NCBI GenBank assembly: GCA_913061325.1
Contig: CAJXUU010000008.1
Location: forward strand, 1-43,712
DNA length: 43,712 nt
Direction of reading: 5' to 3'
DNA from: an uncultured Saprospirales bacterium
GTDB taxonomy: Bacteria; Bacteroidota; Bacteroidia; Chitinophagales; Saprospiraceae
Part shown: piece by piece, positions 27,188-35,873 of the stretch
How positions within the stretch are numbered: the stretch's first letter is position 1
Layout of the letters: the number at the start of each line of letters is the position of its first letter
Program-made: the position numbers and the translations under genes
Notes under the pieces: model-generated
Told to the model about the DNA's origin: nothing
Seen by the model: only the letters and a program-made list of their open reading frames with translations
Databases searched by the model: none

Positions 27188-27688
27188 ATGTCAGAAAAAA
27201 TAAGGTTAGAAGATCTATTAAGTTTTTTTCCAGAAGTTGAATTGCCTTTAGAAGTTACCGAGGATTTAGTAATGACTGCTGAGACAGTGAATAAGGTTTT
27301 ACCCGCTTCTTTAATTGAAGCATACTTCGTCAAATGGGAAAACAGTGAAGAATTTGATGAATTTACGGAGTTTGTTCCAATTCTTAAAGTCGCTGAAACT
27401 CCCGAATTTCATGCTGTAATTTACTGGAAAGGAGGATTAATGAGATATGAATACATACTTGTCACAATTGATAAACTGGGAAATCTTATCTCTCGAAAGC
27501 CAGTAGCAAGTACGATCTCTGATGGCATAACAGTTAAAAAATCAGTAGCAAGAATAGACGAGGATCTGATAATCCACATCATGGCCGGAGAAAACCTAGT
27601 GGATGCTAAATATGATCCTGCAAATAGTCAAGCTTTTAATATGGAGGTCATGCATACTGGGGATATTATTTTTTCATTGGGTGATTAG
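27188..27688 (+). CDS. Conserved-looking protein of unknown function
   Basis: A 166-residue soluble acidic protein with no signal peptide or membrane helix. I recall similar N-termini (DLLSFFPEVELPLEVTED) in other Saprospiraceae-type genomes, but assign no function. The middle contains beta-rich segments (FHAVIYWKGGLMRYEYILV and GNLISRKPVAS). It starts directly behind a -7 box and is followed after 15 bases by a small membrane-protein frame, so the two may be co-transcribed. Confidence 0.7.
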   Translation: MSEKIRLEDLLSFFPEVELPLEVTEDLVMTAETVNKVLPASLIEAYFVKWENSEEFDEFTEFVPILKVAETPEFHAVIYWKGGLMRYEYILVTIDKLGNLISRKPVASTISDGITVKKSVARIDEDLIIHIMAGENLVDAKYDPANSQAFNMEVMHTGDIIFSLGD

Positions 27689-27703
27689 ATTCTTTTAGAA
27701 TAA

Positions 27704-27913
27704 TTGAAAACAAAAATTGCGGTGAATCCTAAAATCAAAAGTGTAATAAGTGTTATTTTATCATTGATAATTGTATTAGGCGTTTTCGCCTACAAGTTTC
27801 TTTCTACCATATTAGCATTTTTTACTACAACCATTGGCCTTCTTTCTATTGTATTGATATTTCTATTCATACCATATTTACTGTATAGAATATTCTTGAA
27901 TATCTACAGTTAA
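27704..27913 (+). CDS. Small two-helix membrane protein
   Basis: A 69-residue frame with a basic N-terminus (KTKIAVNPKIK) and two hydrophobic helices (SVISVILSLIIVLGVFAYKF and FFTTTIGLLSIVLIFLFIPY). The start is TTG at 27704, or GTG at 27722, which gives a 63-residue form. It lies 15 bases after the previous gene and 24 bases before the acetyltransferase. No family is recognised, and the non-ATG start lowers confidence. Confidence 0.5.
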   Translation: MKTKIAVNPKIKSVISVILSLIIVLGVFAYKFLSTILAFFTTTIGLLSIVLIFLFIPYLLYRIFLNIYS

Positions 27914-27937
27914 TCGTCCACAATACTTGAAATACAG

Positions 27938-28384
27938 ATGATCACAATAAAAACAGCAACCATTGACGATTTAGATTCAATAGCACCATTGTTTGATGCA
28001 TACAGAGTTTTTTATCGTAAAGAATCTGATTTGGAAGGTGCGTCAACATTTCTTGAAGAAAGAATTTCAAATAAAGAATCTATAATTTATATAGCATTCT
28101 CTGGTAACGAGGCAGTGGGATTTACACAGCTGTACCCTATTTTTTCATCAACTCGAATGAAACGTGTATGGTTACTCAACGATCTATACATAGATGCAAA
28201 TCATAGAGGTAAAGGCATCTCAAAAATGCTATTGGAGAGATCTAAACAACTTGCGATCGACACTAATGCAGCAGCTGTAATTCTTGAAACTGAAAAGTCA
28301 AATGATATAGGTAATCAACTATATCCTTCCACTGGATTTACATTAGAAGATGATGTGAATCACTATTATTGGGAACCATATTAG
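27938..28384 (+). CDS. GNAT-family N-acetyltransferase
   Basis: A 148-residue enzyme with the Gcn5-related fold. Motif A reads LNDLYIDANHRGKGISKMLL, containing the acetyl-CoA pyrophosphate loop RGKG, and motif B follows with AAVILETEKSNDIGNQLYPS. The N-terminal strand ITIKTATIDDLDSIAPLFDA is typical. The acceptor substrate is unknown. It is possibly the last gene of the small unit starting at 27188. Confidence 0.88.
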   Translation: MITIKTATIDDLDSIAPLFDAYRVFYRKESDLEGASTFLEERISNKESIIYIAFSGNEAVGFTQLYPIFSSTRMKRVWLLNDLYIDANHRGKGISKMLLERSKQLAIDTNAAAVILETEKSNDIGNQLYPSTGFTLEDDVNHYYWEPY

Positions 28385-28430
28385 AAGACAAAACAAGCTT
28401 TTACAAAAATTGAAAAGCAATCTAGAAACC

Positions 28431-28457
28431 TTTGCACTATAAGTTATGTTATATTTG
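28431..28457 (+). promoter_or_regulatory. Promoter candidate of the nfu gene
   Basis: TTTG (28431-28434) and TATATTTG (28450-28457) are separated by 15 bases, slightly short of the usual 17-23. The -7 box ends 28 bases before the ATG. Confidence 0.5.
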
Positions 28458-28485
28458 TCTTAGGTAAAATAATAAAGAAAAAAGA

Positions 28486-29100
28486 ATGAATCCTACAGCA
28501 ACAAAAAGTCCAGTAATGCTCTACACCGAGCAAACTCCTAATCCTGAGACACTAAAGTTTGTAACGAATAGAATGTTATACAAGGGTACAGCTGACTTTC
28601 GGACAGCTGACTTAGCAAAAGAATGGTCTCCATTAGCTACTGCATTATTCGAAATGCCATTTGTACAAGGTGTCTATGTTTGTAACAACTTCGTGACAAT
28701 ATCAAAAGAATTCAACTACTTATGGGATGACATCATGCTTAAAACAAAGGCATTCATTAAAGAATACGTAGAAAATGATGGTGTTGTTATCAATGAAGGT
28801 TTTGCAGAAGAGATGGCGAAGATCGAAGAGGCAAATGGTGTAAGCTACCAATATACCGGTGATGAAAAAGAATTGGTAAAAAAGATAAAAGCATTGATAG
28901 ACACGCACGTAAAACCTGCTGTAGAAATGGATGGTGGTAATATAGAATTCAAATCATTTGATAAAGGAGTCGTAACTGTAATCATGCAAGGGGCATGCAG
29001 TGGTTGTCCTTCTTCTACTGTAACGCTAAAATCAGGTATCGAAGGTATGCTCAAGCGTATGGTGCCAGAAGTTACAGAAGTAGTATCTGAAATGGGATAA
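28486..29100 (+). CDS. Nfu-type iron-sulfur cluster scaffold/carrier
   Basis: A 204-residue protein with an Nfu N-terminal domain (about residues 10-100; YTEQTPNPETLKFVTNRML) and a NifU C-terminal domain (about 125-204; VKPAVEMDGGNIEFKSFD). The CxxC motif is GACSGCPSS, Cys171 and Cys174, which bridges a 4Fe-4S cluster between two subunits for delivery to apo-proteins. All key residues are present. It is monocistronic, with its own promoter candidate and terminator. Confidence 0.92.
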   Translation: MNPTATKSPVMLYTEQTPNPETLKFVTNRMLYKGTADFRTADLAKEWSPLATALFEMPFVQGVYVCNNFVTISKEFNYLWDDIMLKTKAFIKEYVENDGVVINEGFAEEMAKIEEANGVSYQYTGDEKELVKKIKALIDTHVKPAVEMDGGNIEFKSFDKGVVTVIMQGACSGCPSSTVTLKSGIEGMLKRMVPEVTEVVSEMG

Positions 29101-29124
29101 TATTCAGATCAAAATAAAATATAT

Positions 29125-29161
29125 AGAGCTCAATAGATTTCGATTTGTTGGGCTCTTTTTG
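29125..29161 (+). terminator. Terminator of the nfu gene
   Basis: The stem AGAGCTCAA / TTGGGCTCT (one G-T pair) is followed by TTTTT. The rest of the gap to 29404 is AT-rich, with only one short hairpin (GCACTTT-N5-AAAGTGC, 29319-29337) and no gene. Confidence 0.75.
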
Positions 29162-29404
29162 ATTTCGAAATAAAACCGCTACCAGGTCCCATTCAAATAC
29201 AGTTGGCAACCAAGAAGAGTATTAGAGCAATAATTTGACTTTAAATTATTAGGTATTTTATTTATTTGGAGACAAATTTCAATTTTGATACAAGTTTTGA
29301 AAATTAGATTCTGAAATGGCACTTTAATAAAAAGTGCTGATTTACAGAGACTTCTGGCTGAAATTTTGTACTTTTTTGAATTAATTTGATTAAAAACACC
29401 AAAC

Positions 29405-32400
29405 ATGAAAAATAAGCCAACGATTTTCGTTTTGAGCATGTTTTTATGTATGTGTAGTTCCTTATATTCAAAAAACGGTACATCTCCCCCACCAATTAAT
29501 GATATATGTACAGGAGCAATAGATCTTGGTTTGTTAGACTGTGGTTTCTATGCTCAATATGATGAAGACTTAGAAGCTACACCTGATCCTGAAGCTACTG
29601 GGAATTGTATAGACAATACAGAACCAGGACAATGGTATACATTTACTACACCGGATCCTATTCCTTACAATTCAATTTTACTTGCTTCTACTTGGGTAGA
29701 TGTTGAGGTATTTTCTACAACAACAGATTGTAGCGCGTTAATCTTTGAAGATTGTGGAACGGGACAATTTGCGTTTGAACCAGAAGCTGGAACGAAATAT
29801 TATTATTTGGCCACAGGAGGTTTTCATATGTCGATACCTTTTGGAGGCTTAAGTACTTGTGATGATCCTCTTGTTAGTTATAGTTCTTGTGATGGTCCCA
29901 TTCACATCATAAGCTATACTGATTGTGCATGGTCAAGTGATGTTGTCCAGTGCCCAAATGATCACGTAATTTGGTTTGATTATACAGCTGGAAATAGTGG
30001 ATCAGATGTAATAATAAGCGTAGAGGAATTTTCATTGTCATATGGAAATACGGCAGGTGATATAAGTATTTCAGTTTTTGCAGATGATTGTGCAACATTA
30101 TTGTATGGTTTTGATGCTGCGGGTTTTGGATATAGGTGTTCTGTATTGGAAACTGGTCAGTCGATAACTTTAGAAGACCTACCCCCTGGTTTTCACGTCA
30201 AAATTGCAGTAAGTTCTGGACTTAATGATGCTGGACATTTCGATTTATTTATTGATGCTGTAGATGAAGAACCTGTATCCAATGATTTTTGCGATGATGC
30301 AGAAGTAATATTTGAAGGGATTTCTTGGAATTTGTCGAATGTATGTGCTACAGAAGATCTTTCCATAGCTGAGTGCCCTCCGCAAAGTGAAGCGACAGTT
30401 TGGTTCGAATATGATCCTGGAACTGTTCCTCAGGATATAGAAATTACTCTTTACTCCACAGGAATTACATCACCTGCAATAGCAGTATACGATAATTGTT
30501 GGGGTAGTCTTGTGGAATCAGTTTGTGGTACTTCAATAGAATTTTTTTGTATCGATTATCCAATCTTTATACAAATAGGAAGTAGTGATGAAGATGTAGG
30601 AACTTTCAATTTAGAAATTGAAAGCAATCCAAGCATTTCCTCCTTAGATCCTGAAATAACAGGAAGTCCAATCTGTAGTAATTCAGAAGCTGGTATCTTT
30701 ATCTCAATACCGAGTGGGGAGATTGTCAATATATTAGTAGAAATATCAACAGCGAGTTCAGGATTAATTACTGGGATGAACAATCAATTATTTACTGGTG
30801 TGAATTCCGCTATGATAAAGGATTCTTTAATCAACTCGTCAACCGAGCCTGAAGAAGCGATTTATACGATAACCATAGAGTCTTTTGGAAATGTTTGTCC
30901 GACTGATCCAGTTGAGTTTTCAATTTTAGTTTACCCAGAATTCAAAATTAATGAAGTCTCTGTTGAGGGATGTGCCCCCTATTTGTTAGAGTTAGATGCC
31001 TTTGATATTATTGAAGGAGGAACAGAGCCCTATTTGGGGATTTTATGGTTTTGGAGTTCCTCAAACTTAGTTGGTACTACAAATGTTTTGTCCCTAGAAC
31101 TAGTAGAGTCGGGTCAAATTACTTTGAAAATTGTTGATTATGTCGGATGTCGAGAGGAAGTAAAAATAGATGTAGATATTACTATTCCAATTGATCCTAC
31201 GTTTGATTTTGATTTGACGTATTGTCGCACTAGTCAAGATACAATAGGTTTCCCTATGACTTCATTAGAAGGAATTGAAGGGGCATGGAGTCCTTCATCT
31301 TTTGATTTAGAATTAAATACAGAAGATGCCTTTTATGACATATTATTTACTCCCAATGAAGAATATTGCAGCAATCCTGTTATCGATTCGATACAAATCT
31401 ATTCAGGTGATGTTCCAGAATTTGAGCTTCCTGATATTTTGTGTGAGGGAGAGGAGTCATATATCTTTCCTACATTAGACCAGAATGGAATTCAAGGTAC
31501 TTGGGATGTACCATCTTTAGACTTATCAAATTTTGAAGGTGTATTTGCAAATACTTTTTCACACAATTATCAGGGTTGTATGGCATCATTTGAGTATGAA
31601 TTCATAGTTGAACCAAAAATAGTTTTGAATTTTGGACAGCCAGATTCACTCTGTAGATTTGATGAGCCTTATGTTTTAAGCATTATAAGTGATGAAGGAT
31701 ATGAAGGTAGTTGGGATGTCCCCATAATAGAACCAAGTTTGGTTTTGGGAAATACTTTTACTAGCACTTGGACACCTAATGCTTTACAGTCTCTTTGCCT
31801 AAAAGACACTTCAATTACTATTCAAATAGTAGATGCCAAAATACCAGAATTTATTCTTCCTGATGAATTATGTACATTAGACTCAACATTTACATTTCCT
31901 ACAATAGATAATTATTCTATTAGTGGGACATGGAGCATACCTTCGATTAATCCCGCTGCATTGACGGGCAGTATTCAATCTATCTTCACTTCTGATGAAT
32001 ATTGTATAGAAATGTTTACTTGGCAAATTCAAATCATAGACCCACTTATTCCGGAGTTTAATATTGACACTTCGATATGCTCACATGATCCAGTCTTTGA
32101 TCTACCTTTGGTTTCGGATAATGGAATTACCGGTACTTGGTCAGTTCCAACAATAGACCCTTTGTTGATTGCAGGAGAAGAAGTTGTAATAGTATTCCAA
32201 GGTGATCTTTTAGGTCCTTGTGTCAAAGAAATAGAATTAATTATTCATGTAGAAGAAGCACAGGATGTAATTTTCGAATTGCCCGATATGGTATGCTGGA
32301 AAGATGAAGAAATAGTGTTGCCTATTTTATCATCAAATGGAATAGAAGGCAATTGGAATCCTCCTATTTTAGCTATTCAAGCCAATATCGGAAACACAAT

Positions 32401-34666
32401 TAGCAGCATTTTTACTCCATTAGATAGCTATTGTTCGAATGGAACTGAACAAAACATTGAAATTTTATTACCATATGAAGTAGAAGTTATAGAGATGGAT
32501 CCGAGCGACTGTGCTATTGAAGATGGTAGTATATTTATCGATGTAATTCAAGGCAGTAATTTAGAGTATAGTATTGACGGTGGAACCAACTGGCAAAGTT
32601 CTACTATGTTTAATTTCCTTAGTCCAGGCGCATACACAATCTTGGTGCGATCCATTGACTTAATAGCATGTCAACTTTCTATTGAAGCATCTCTATCTTC
32701 TAGCGATGGACCTGTTATTAATGAAGTATCAAGCTTTGACATAAGTAGTTGTGTTGTAGATAATGGTAGTGTTACTATAGAAGCGGAAGGCAATAATTTG
32801 GAGTATAGTATAGACGGAGGTAATACCTGGCAAGAGTCGAATGAATTTGATAATCTACCGGCTGGCGATTATATAATCAGTATTCACGAAGCGATGAGTG
32901 ATTGTATAGAGGAGGTAGAAGCATCGATTACTGATTTTCTTCAAACGGAGATAATAAATGTGACTACTCAAGACATATCGGATTGTAGTGTCAATGATGG
33001 TCTAATTGATATAGTAGCACAAGGTGAGGCATTAGAATACTCAATTGATAATGGAGTAAATTGGTTTACGCAAAGCACCTTCAATAATTTGGCAGATGGT
33101 GAATATATTATTATTGTACAATCCACACAAGGCGAAGATTGTGATGATACTTTAGCAGTACAACTGACGGCTCCAGATTTTCCAAGTATCCTAAACGTAA
33201 ATATTGAAAATCCTACATTATGCTTTCCCTCAAAAGGAAGAATAGAGATAGATGCACAAGGAAATAATTTAGAATATAGTATTGATGGAAGTCTCACATG
33301 GCAAAATAGTAATATATTTTCTGAATTAGAATCAGACACATACACCTTGATTGTCAGAGATAGTTTAAGAATAAACTGTTTTGATGAGATTTTGATTGAA
33401 GTCATGTTAGAGGATGAAAGTTTACCAGAATCTACCATTGTCATCATCCCTCCTACTGAGTGTGAAGCAACCGATGGAGCAATAGACCTAACAAATAGTT
33501 TGGAAGGTATAGAATACAGCAAAGATGATGGCATGTCATGGCAAACAACTAATATATTTGATAATCTATCATCTGGAATGTATACCGTAATTATAAGAAA
33601 GATTTTGCTTCCTGAATGCTATGTAATACAGTCAATTGAGATGCCAACAACAGACTGTCCATGTAGTGACCTTTCCCTTGAATTTGAGATAACTAATATT
33701 TTATGCACAGGAGAAGACTCTGCTAGAGTAGAATTGATTTCAATACTAGGTATGACAAATCCAACGGTAGATATTCAATGGCAAACTGGTGCTAAAGAAA
33801 TGATTATAGAAGGAGTTGGAGAGGGGTGGCAGATAATTACTATTTCTTATGATGATGATTGTATATGGATTGATTCATTATGGGTGGAATTGGTTGAACC
33901 TATCCAATATGAATGGTATACAGAAAATCTTGATTGTCCAGAAAGTGAAAATGGAACTATAGAAATTGTAAATGTTTCGGGAGGTAATGGGTTATATGAA
34001 TATTCAATGGATGGTTCAACTTACCAATTAGAAAATATATTTAAAGATCTAGAAGAAGGTGAATATGGATTATTTGTAAGAGATGATGATGACTGTGTAA
34101 CACAAAACGAGGTGGAAGTCTTTTCAAATCCAATAATAGAAATCCACCTGCCAGAAATTGAAAATATTATAGTGGGAGATAAAATCTTTTTAGACCCTGG
34201 AGTAAATCCAATGCAAATTGATTCTTTTGTTTGGACTCCGCTAAATGGAATATTAAATCCAAATAAATTAGTAATAGAAGTTGCCCCAAAAGAAACAACG
34301 ATCTACACATTAGATATATACTATGGAGAATGTCTTGAAAGTAGAGAAATCACAATAGAAGTTTCTGAGAAAGAAGAAATTTATTTAGGTAATGTGTTTT
34401 CTCCAAATGGAGATAGCATCAATGATGTCTTATATATCCAAGGGAAGTCAAACTCAACTATAGTGGTTAAAGATTTTAGTGTTTATGATAGATGGGGCAA
34501 TATGGTATTTATTAAGCCACAACCTGAATTTAACAATAAAACAGATGGTTGGGATGGTAAATTTCAAGGAGAATTGGCAATGTCAGGAGTATTTGCTTAT
34601 TTGATAAATTATATCCAAGATGGACAGTCTCAAGTAAAATACGGTACTATCACCTTGCTTTATTAG
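29405..34666 (+). CDS. Giant surface adhesin-like protein with SprB repeats and T9SS type B tail
   Basis: 1753 residues. The signal peptide (about 1-22) contains FVLSMFLCMCSSLYS. The N-terminal third holds Cys-containing beta domains of pre-peptidase-like type (WYTFTTPDPIP, WFEYDPGTVPQDIEITLYST). Residues about 597-1028 hold six repeats with the theme PEFxLPDxLC, FPTxxxxGIxGTWxxP and a distal Cys. Residues about 1029-1412 hold five SprB-like repeats (LEYSIDGGNTWQESNEFDNL and variants), with a sixth near 1520. Residues about 1659-1753 are the gliding-motility C-terminal (type B) sorting domain: VFSPNGDSINDVLYI, YDRWGNMVF, GWDGKFQG. It should be exported by the type IX system and displayed or released for adhesion or gliding. 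It is monocistronic, intact, and has no enzyme domain. Confidence 0.88.
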   Translation: MKNKPTIFVLSMFLCMCSSLYSKNGTSPPPINDICTGAIDLGLLDCGFYAQYDEDLEATPDPEATGNCIDNTEPGQWYTFTTPDPIPYNSILLASTWVDVEVFSTTTDCSALIFEDCGTGQFAFEPEAGTKYYYLATGGFHMSIPFGGLSTCDDPLVSYSSCDGPIHIISYTDCAWSSDVVQCPNDHVIWFDYTAGNSGSDVIISVEEFSLSYGNTAGDISISVFADDCATLLYGFDAAGFGYRCSVLETGQSITLEDLPPGFHVKIAVSSGLNDAGHFDLFIDAVDEEPVSNDFCDDAEVIFEGISWNLSNVCATEDLSIAECPPQSEATVWFEYDPGTVPQDIEITLYSTGITSPAIAVYDNCWGSLVESVCGTSIEFFCIDYPIFIQIGSSDEDVGTFNLEIESNPSISSLDPEITGSPICSNSEAGIFISIPSGEIVNILVEISTASSGLITGMNNQLFTGVNSAMIKDSLINSSTEPEEAIYTITIESFGNVCPTDPVEFSILVYPEFKINEVSVEGCAPYLLELDAFDIIEGGTEPYLGILWFWSSSNLVGTTNVLSLELVESGQITLKIVDYVGCREEVKIDVDITIPIDPTFDFDLTYCRTSQDTIGFPMTSLEGIEGAWSPSSFDLELNTEDAFYDILFTPNEEYCSNPVIDSIQIYSGDVPEFELPDILCEGEESYIFPTLDQNGIQGTWDVPSLDLSNFEGVFANTFSHNYQGCMASFEYEFIVEPKIVLNFGQPDSLCRFDEPYVLSIISDEGYEGSWDVPIIEPSLVLGNTFTSTWTPNALQSLCLKDTSITIQIVDAKIPEFILPDELCTLDSTFTFPTIDNYSISGTWSIPSINPAALTGSIQSIFTSDEYCIEMFTWQIQIIDPLIPEFNIDTSICSHDPVFDLPLVSDNGITGTWSVPTIDPLLIAGEEVVIVFQGDLLGPCVKEIELIIHVEEAQDVIFELPDMVCWKDEEIVLPILSSNGIEGNWNPPILAIQANIGNTISSIFTPLDSYCSNGTEQNIEILLPYEVEVIEMDPSDCAIEDGSIFIDVIQGSNLEYSIDGGTNWQSSTMFNFLSPGAYTILVRSIDLIACQLSIEASLSSSDGPVINEVSSFDISSCVVDNGSVTIEAEGNNLEYSIDGGNTWQESNEFDNLPAGDYIISIHEAMSDCIEEVEASITDFLQTEIINVTTQDISDCSVNDGLIDIVAQGEALEYSIDNGVNWFTQSTFNNLADGEYIIIVQSTQGEDCDDTLAVQLTAPDFPSILNVNIENPTLCFPSKGRIEIDAQGNNLEYSIDGSLTWQNSNIFSELESDTYTLIVRDSLRINCFDEILIEVMLEDESLPESTIVIIPPTECEATDGAIDLTNSLEGIEYSKDDGMSWQTTNIFDNLSSGMYTVIIRKILLPECYVIQSIEMPTTDCPCSDLSLEFEITNILCTGEDSARVELISILGMTNPTVDIQWQTGAKEMIIEGVGEGWQIITISYDDDCIWIDSLWVELVEPIQYEWYTENLDCPESENGTIEIVNVSGGNGLYEYSMDGSTYQLENIFKDLEEGEYGLFVRDDDDCVTQNEVEVFSNPIIEIHLPEIENIIVGDKIFLDPGVNPMQIDSFVWTPLNGILNPNKLVIEVAPKETTIYTLDIYYGECLESREITIEVSEKEEIYLGNVFSPNGDSINDVLYIQGKSNSTIVVKDFSVYDRWGNMVFIKPQPEFNNKTDGWDGKFQGELAMSGVFAYLINYIQDGQSQVKYGTITLLY

Positions 34667-34772
34667 TGTATAAGCAATTCTGTATTCTCAAATAAAAACA
34701 CTATTACCTTCCATCACCGATCCATGTTCATACTTAAATCATGAACAATCCTTAGCAGATAATAATATTTAT

Positions 34773-34802
34773 AAAAAACCTAGAGAAAATCAATCCTCTA
34801 GG
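34773..34802 (-). terminator. Terminator of a relic minus-strand gene
   Basis: The stem CCTAGAG / CTCTAGG is followed, on the minus strand, by TTTTTT. It lies 18 bases past the stop codon of the relic frame at 34821-34919. The plus side has only a weak T-run, so it may serve the adhesin gene poorly if at all. Confidence 0.55.
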
Positions 34803-34820
34803 CTGTATATATTTTACTTG

Positions 34821-34919
34821 CTAAAATTTAGCATTTGAAATCTTCTTATACCATTTCTGTCTGGACTTTTCACATATATTCATGATGATTACTCTAATTT
34901 CATCGTTAGAAATACTCGC
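34821..34919 (-). pseudogene. 3' end of a lost gene, cut by a MITE-like element
   Basis: Read on the minus strand, the frame encodes ASISNDEIRVIIMNICEKSR and then QKWYKKISNAKF with a stop. The first 15 codons are shared with the repeat at 9625-9698. The upstream part of the gene is missing: element family 1 copy 2 begins one base before it. A proper terminator follows. I do not recognise the family; the end of a transposase or other mobile gene is likely but unproven. Confidence 0.45.
34846..34918. repeat. Dispersed 73-bp repeat, copy B
   Basis: Matches 9625-9698, including the identical core ATTACTCTAATTTCATCGTT and its flanks. The similarity stops abruptly at 34918, two bases before the MITE-like element. 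Confidence 0.75.
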
Positions 34920-34920
34920 C

Positions 34921-35084
34921 TTAGGAATGATACATTAATAAAGTACGTTTTTATGTGCAGATATTTTTTCATTCTCCAAGGCAAAAAACGTAGGCAATGC
35001 AGAGCATAGGCGAGGCTTTTTAACGCAGAAGAAGGGAAAAAGAGCAAGCAGAAGAATGTAACTTTATTATTGTTTCATTCCTTA
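34921..35084. mobile_element. MITE-like element family 1, copy 2
   Basis: A 164-bp sequence homologous over its whole length to 24555-24717: the left end TTAGGAATGATACATTAATA, the core GGCAAAAAACGTAG-x-CAATGCAG and GGCGAGGCTTTTTAACGC, and the right end TCATTCCTTA in inverted orientation. TTA again lies at both outer edges. The central hairpin has one mismatch here (CAATGC / GCATAG). It has no coding capacity. Confidence 0.8.
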
Positions 35085-35381
35085 GATATTTTTTTCTAAG
35101 TAAATCGTATAAGGTATAACTTTATTTAATATCTCCGAAACTTATTGTAAAATAAATTATATGAAGTATCCCAATATTTATATTATTTCTTATTCCAAAA
35201 ATTGTAAAAATTACTAAAAAAGAGTCTCAGCCACTTTGCAACTCCAATTAGTTGTAAAAGTAAATTCTTTAGAATTCCTCACGTCCTTTTTGTTTAAGGA
35301 TGTGTCACACTATTGTAATTCACTATTTTTACTTATATTACTTGAAATATATTATTATTAACCCCTCATTTTTTTTTAGTT
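35085..35381. other. Gene-poor AT-rich DNA
   Basis: About 300 bases with no ORF, hairpin or consensus promoter that I can support. It lies between the MITE-like copy and an orphan leader ORF, at the left edge of the MNIO/cytochrome island. Confidence 0.4.
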
Positions 35382-35477
35382 ATGATCAAAAAATTAACTT
35401 CTTCCAACTTGAAAACCACTATTGGATTGGCAACCACCGCATTTTTATTAATGAATAATAAACTGTGTCCAATGTAG
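35382..35477 (+). pseudogene. Orphan 31-codon ORF resembling a truncated signal sequence
   Basis: The frame MIKKLTSSNLKTTIGLATTA plus FLLMNNKLCPM ends in TAG. A basic start and a hydrophobic stretch ending near a Cys suggest the beginning of an exported protein whose body is lost, or a small peptide gene. No recognisable continuation is found in other frames downstream. Confidence 0.3.
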
Positions 35478-35840
35478 GTAAGTTGATCTATTAAAATATC
35501 AAAGAGCATTATTAACTATAGAATTCGGTAAAATGAATGAGTAAATAAGATATGTCGTTTTGCAATAAGAGTGAAACGACCATTTTCTTGATACGTAAAC
35601 TTATGAAAATTATACTGGAAGCAACAATTGAAATTTCTTTGGAAAAGACTAACATTTATTTATCTACCACCCCAATGAAAACTGTTAAGATCTCTACTCA
35701 ATAACAATAAGCTTGATTGCTTTTGCACATCCTGGCTTATATGATAGTTCAGCATCAAATTAATAAGGCATCATTCCACCAATAGGATCAAGTTTGACCA
35801 GGAATAGGTCGAAACAGAAGCAGACTTTTTAATAATTTTT
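35478..35840. other. Intergenic, no gene seen
   Basis: About 360 AT-rich bases with many short stops in all frames, upstream of the cytochrome-like gene. No terminator or clear -7 box was found. Confidence 0.4.
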
Positions 35841-35856
35841 TTGATCTTACGATCAA
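35841..35856. promoter_or_regulatory. Inverted repeat upstream of the cytochrome-like gene
   Basis: TTGATC-N4-GATCAA, a perfect 6-bp inverted repeat, ends 17 bases before the ATG at 35874. Its position suits an operator or a 5' mRNA hairpin. Confidence 0.35.
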
Positions 35857-35873
35857 ACCCTAAATATTTAACC

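Noticed and set aside
32968-33534. 188-codon minus-strand ORF inside the adhesin gene
   Set aside because: It is a shadow of the SprB repeat region; the plus frame has clear domains and the minus frame none.
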